Origin: Rhodanobacter sp. MP7CTX1
GTDB taxonomy: Bacteria > Pseudomonadota > Gammaproteobacteria > Xanthomonadales > Rhodanobacteraceae
Direction of reading: 5' to 3'
Length of the DNA stretch: 64,000 nt
Assembly: GCF_014205795.1 (NCBI RefSeq)
Contig: NZ_JACHCN010000004.1
Location: 137,028 to 201,027, forward strand
The notes below the pieces were generated by a model. It searched no databases and was not told where the DNA came from. It was given only the letters and a program-made list of their open reading frames with translations. Both the position numbers and the translations under genes were made by a program. Shown piece by piece: positions 62,707-64,000 of the stretch (positions are counted from its first letter, which is position 1; every line of letters starts with the position of its first letter).

Positions 62707-63117
62707 TCAAGGGATGCTTGCGGCGGCCAGCTGAAGTTGTGGCAGCTCGAGTTCACTCTGCCTGCCGTCGTCGTCGATGACAAACAGACGGCCATCGCGC
62801 TGTGCCATGGCGTCGACATCTCGCAGACCACGCTGGACATGCAGCTGGCCCAATGGACGGCCATCGACGGCGCTATAGACACTCAGCCGATCGGCGGGGC
62901 CGTCGGCAACCAGCAACCAGTCGTGGCTGACGTCATGCCAGTGCACCACCGTATTGAACGCAGGCTGCCCGCTTGTGCTCAGCTGCTGCGAACGGGTCAC
63001 GCACACGCTGCCCAGCACGAGCACGAGCAGCCCTGCCAGCATGCCAACGGCAAGTGGCCACGGCGATTTCCGGATGCTCGCAACAGGGTTCATGCCGACA
63101 TGCTGACGCCGCGGCAT
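62707..63117 (-). CDS. Single-pass membrane protein, function unknown
   Basis: The 136-residue protein has one N-terminal membrane helix (about 20-40, LAVGMLAGLLVLVLGSV) and a soluble domain of beta-strands (NTVVHWHDVSHDWLLVADG, RLFVIDDDGRQSELELP). The start is uncertain: ATG 63117 has GGA six bases ahead, ATG 63093 is eight codons downstream. It lies 27 bp after the DUF423 gene and is probably co-transcribed. No family recognised. Confidence 0.65.
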   Translation of the reverse strand: MPRRQHVGMNPVASIRKSPWPLAVGMLAGLLVLVLGSVCVTRSQQLSTSGQPAFNTVVHWHDVSHDWLLVADGPADRLSVYSAVDGRPLGQLHVQRGLRDVDAMAQRDGRLFVIDDDGRQSELELPQLQLAAASIP

Positions 63118-63144
63118 GACAGGTCCGTGACGCGATCGAGGCGA

Positions 63145-63525
63145 TCAGTCGGCCGGCGACCGCAGCGAAAGGCCCAACGCAATCCAGCCGACCATGAAAG
63201 CCAGGCCTCCGAACGGAGTAATCACGCCACACCAGCGCGGTGCTCCAAGTGCCAGCGCATACAGGCTGCCACTGAAAAGAACGATGCCGATCGCGAAGCT
63301 GGCGGTCGCCACGCGGCCACTGCGGCCGCGGCCAAGGCCCACCGCCAGCACCAGGGCCAAGGCATGCCAGACGTGATAATTCACGGCGGTGTGCCACAGC
63401 TCGCTGTGTGGCGCATCGAGTACGCCGCGCAAGGCATGGGCACCGAACGCGCCCAGCAGCACCGCGCTGGCACCAGCCAAACCCACCAGCAAGCCGGCGC
63501 GGGCACTGACATTTTGTCGCATCAT
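63145..63525 (-). CDS. DUF423 membrane protein
   Basis: The 126-residue protein has four hydrophobic helices and the DUF423 signature: GLAGASAVLLGAFGAHAL at its start and TPFGGLAFMVGWIAL at its end. The family has no assigned role. ATG ATG at 63525 is the start; a frame to 63753 is a shadow of the SCO gene. It is divergent from the SCO gene. Confidence 0.9.
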   Translation of the reverse strand: MMRQNVSARAGLLVGLAGASAVLLGAFGAHALRGVLDAPHSELWHTAVNYHVWHALALVLAVGLGRGRSGRVATASFAIGIVLFSGSLYALALGAPRWCGVITPFGGLAFMVGWIALGLSLRSPAD

Positions 63526-63607
63526 GAGTGGATCCCTGCACGGGTGAGCCCCGTGGCGCAGCCGGTGTCGTATGCTTGATCGGATGAATATGACCACGGA
63601 TTCTCGC

Positions 63608-64000
63608 ATGAAGTCCCGCCGTCCCCTGGGCGCCGCCGTGCTACTGCTGCTGGCGATTGGCCTGTTGCTGGGCGGCTGCCAGCGCAATGCACCGCTGCCG
63701 TTCAAACTGACCGATATCAGCGGCCACATGCCCGCGCTTGATTTCAAGCTCACCGACGATCAGGGCAAGGCAGTGTCCGGGGCTGACTATCGGGGCAAGG
63801 TGGTGCTGCTGTATTTCGGCTACACCCACTGCCCGGATGTGTGCCCGCTGACCCTGGCGCAACTGCATGTGGTGATGCAGCGCCTGGGCAAGCTCGCCGA
63901 TGGCGCGCGCATCCTGTTTGTCAGCGTCGACCCGACCCGCGATACGCCAGCCATCCTGCACGCCTACGTCAACGCTTTCGATCCTCACACCGTCGGTCTG
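63608..64000 (+). CDS. SCO1/SenC family copper chaperone (partial, runs off the window)
   Basis: The visible 131 residues start with a lipoprotein signal (lipobox LLLGGC) and continue into the thioredoxin-fold SCO1 domain with the copper-binding CPDVC motif in YFGYTHCPDVCPLTL and FVSVDPTRDTP. SCO proteins deliver copper to the CuA site of cytochrome c oxidase or act as thiol reductants. In-frame ATGs at 63584 and 63590 are possible starts. The C-terminus, with the third copper ligand His, lies beyond the window. Confidence 0.9.
   Translation, partial: MKSRRPLGAAVLLLLAIGLLLGGCQRNAPLPFKLTDISGHMPALDFKLTDDQGKAVSGADYRGKVVLLYFGYTHCPDVCPLTLAQLHVVMQRLGKLADGARILFVSVDPTRDTPAILHAYVNAFDPHTVGL

Noticed and set aside
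63526-63753. N-terminal extension of the DUF423 gene
   Set aside because: This frame is antisense to the SCO gene start; the DUF423 signature begins right after the ATG at 63525.

Overview
The window looks like a chromosomal segment of a Xanthomonadales gammaproteobacterium, most likely a member of the Rhodanobacteraceae (Rhodanobacter/Dyella-like). This is inferred from high GC content, the gene set, the RlmKL fusion, EgtB/EgtD, and the abundance of intergenic palindromic repeat families typical of that group. I ran no database search. No prophage, insertion sequence, CRISPR array, tRNA or rRNA gene is visible. Most of the window is housekeeping DNA, with a few accessory islands and repeat-filled gaps.

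Layout: 1-470 is a tandem array of palindromic repeats. 0.5-5 kb is a DNA repair cluster (recA, pncC/cinA-C, divergent mutS). 5-13 kb holds a lipoprotein hydrolase, two paralogous response regulators on either side of hslR, an AEC permease, a second hydrolase, a DUF4124 protein and a flavin monooxygenase-like protein. 13-19 kb carries protein quality control (htpG, htpX), gluQ, an acetoacetyl-CoA reductase, tcdA and a c'-type cytochrome. 19-25.5 kb has a Mpo1-like protein, pirin, an old-yellow-enzyme, a hydrolase, two cold-shock proteins and a YcaQ-type glycosylase. 25.6-34 kb contains an EF-hand protein, phospholipase A1, slyD, dacB, a glutathione peroxidase, the metNIQ importer and pncB. 34.1 kb has a candidate small RNA with C-rich loops. 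34.4-42.2 kb has an unusual cytochrome c, a secreted aminopeptidase, Gly/Tyr-rich and Lys/Ala-rich proteins, a rhomboid protease, PhzF, two oxidoreductases and yajQ.

The most interesting block is 42.3-46.2 kb. An ECF sigma factor and a six-TM NrsF (DUF1109) anti-sigma gene are transcribed away from a DipZ-like CcdA/thioredoxin fusion and a Tat-exported MsrB. Each direction has a promoter of the form GTAAC(C/T)-N16-CGAA, which matches the known SigF promoter type. This reads as a self-contained, autoregulated system for repairing oxidised methionine in the periplasm.

46-64 kb holds an SH3-domain protein with perfect-length 33-bp tandem repeats, an orphan Rieske oxygenase, trxC, an S10 carboxypeptidase, the ergothioneine pair egtB-egtD, rlmKL, an AmpD-like amidase, tesB, the N-degron transferase bpt, a GltB-like FMN protein, purT, small envelope proteins and the start of a SCO1/SenC gene that runs off the edge. 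Several dispersed palindromes touch coding sequence: one adds a C-terminal tail to the hydrolase ending at 5018 and another supplies the stop codon at 59305.
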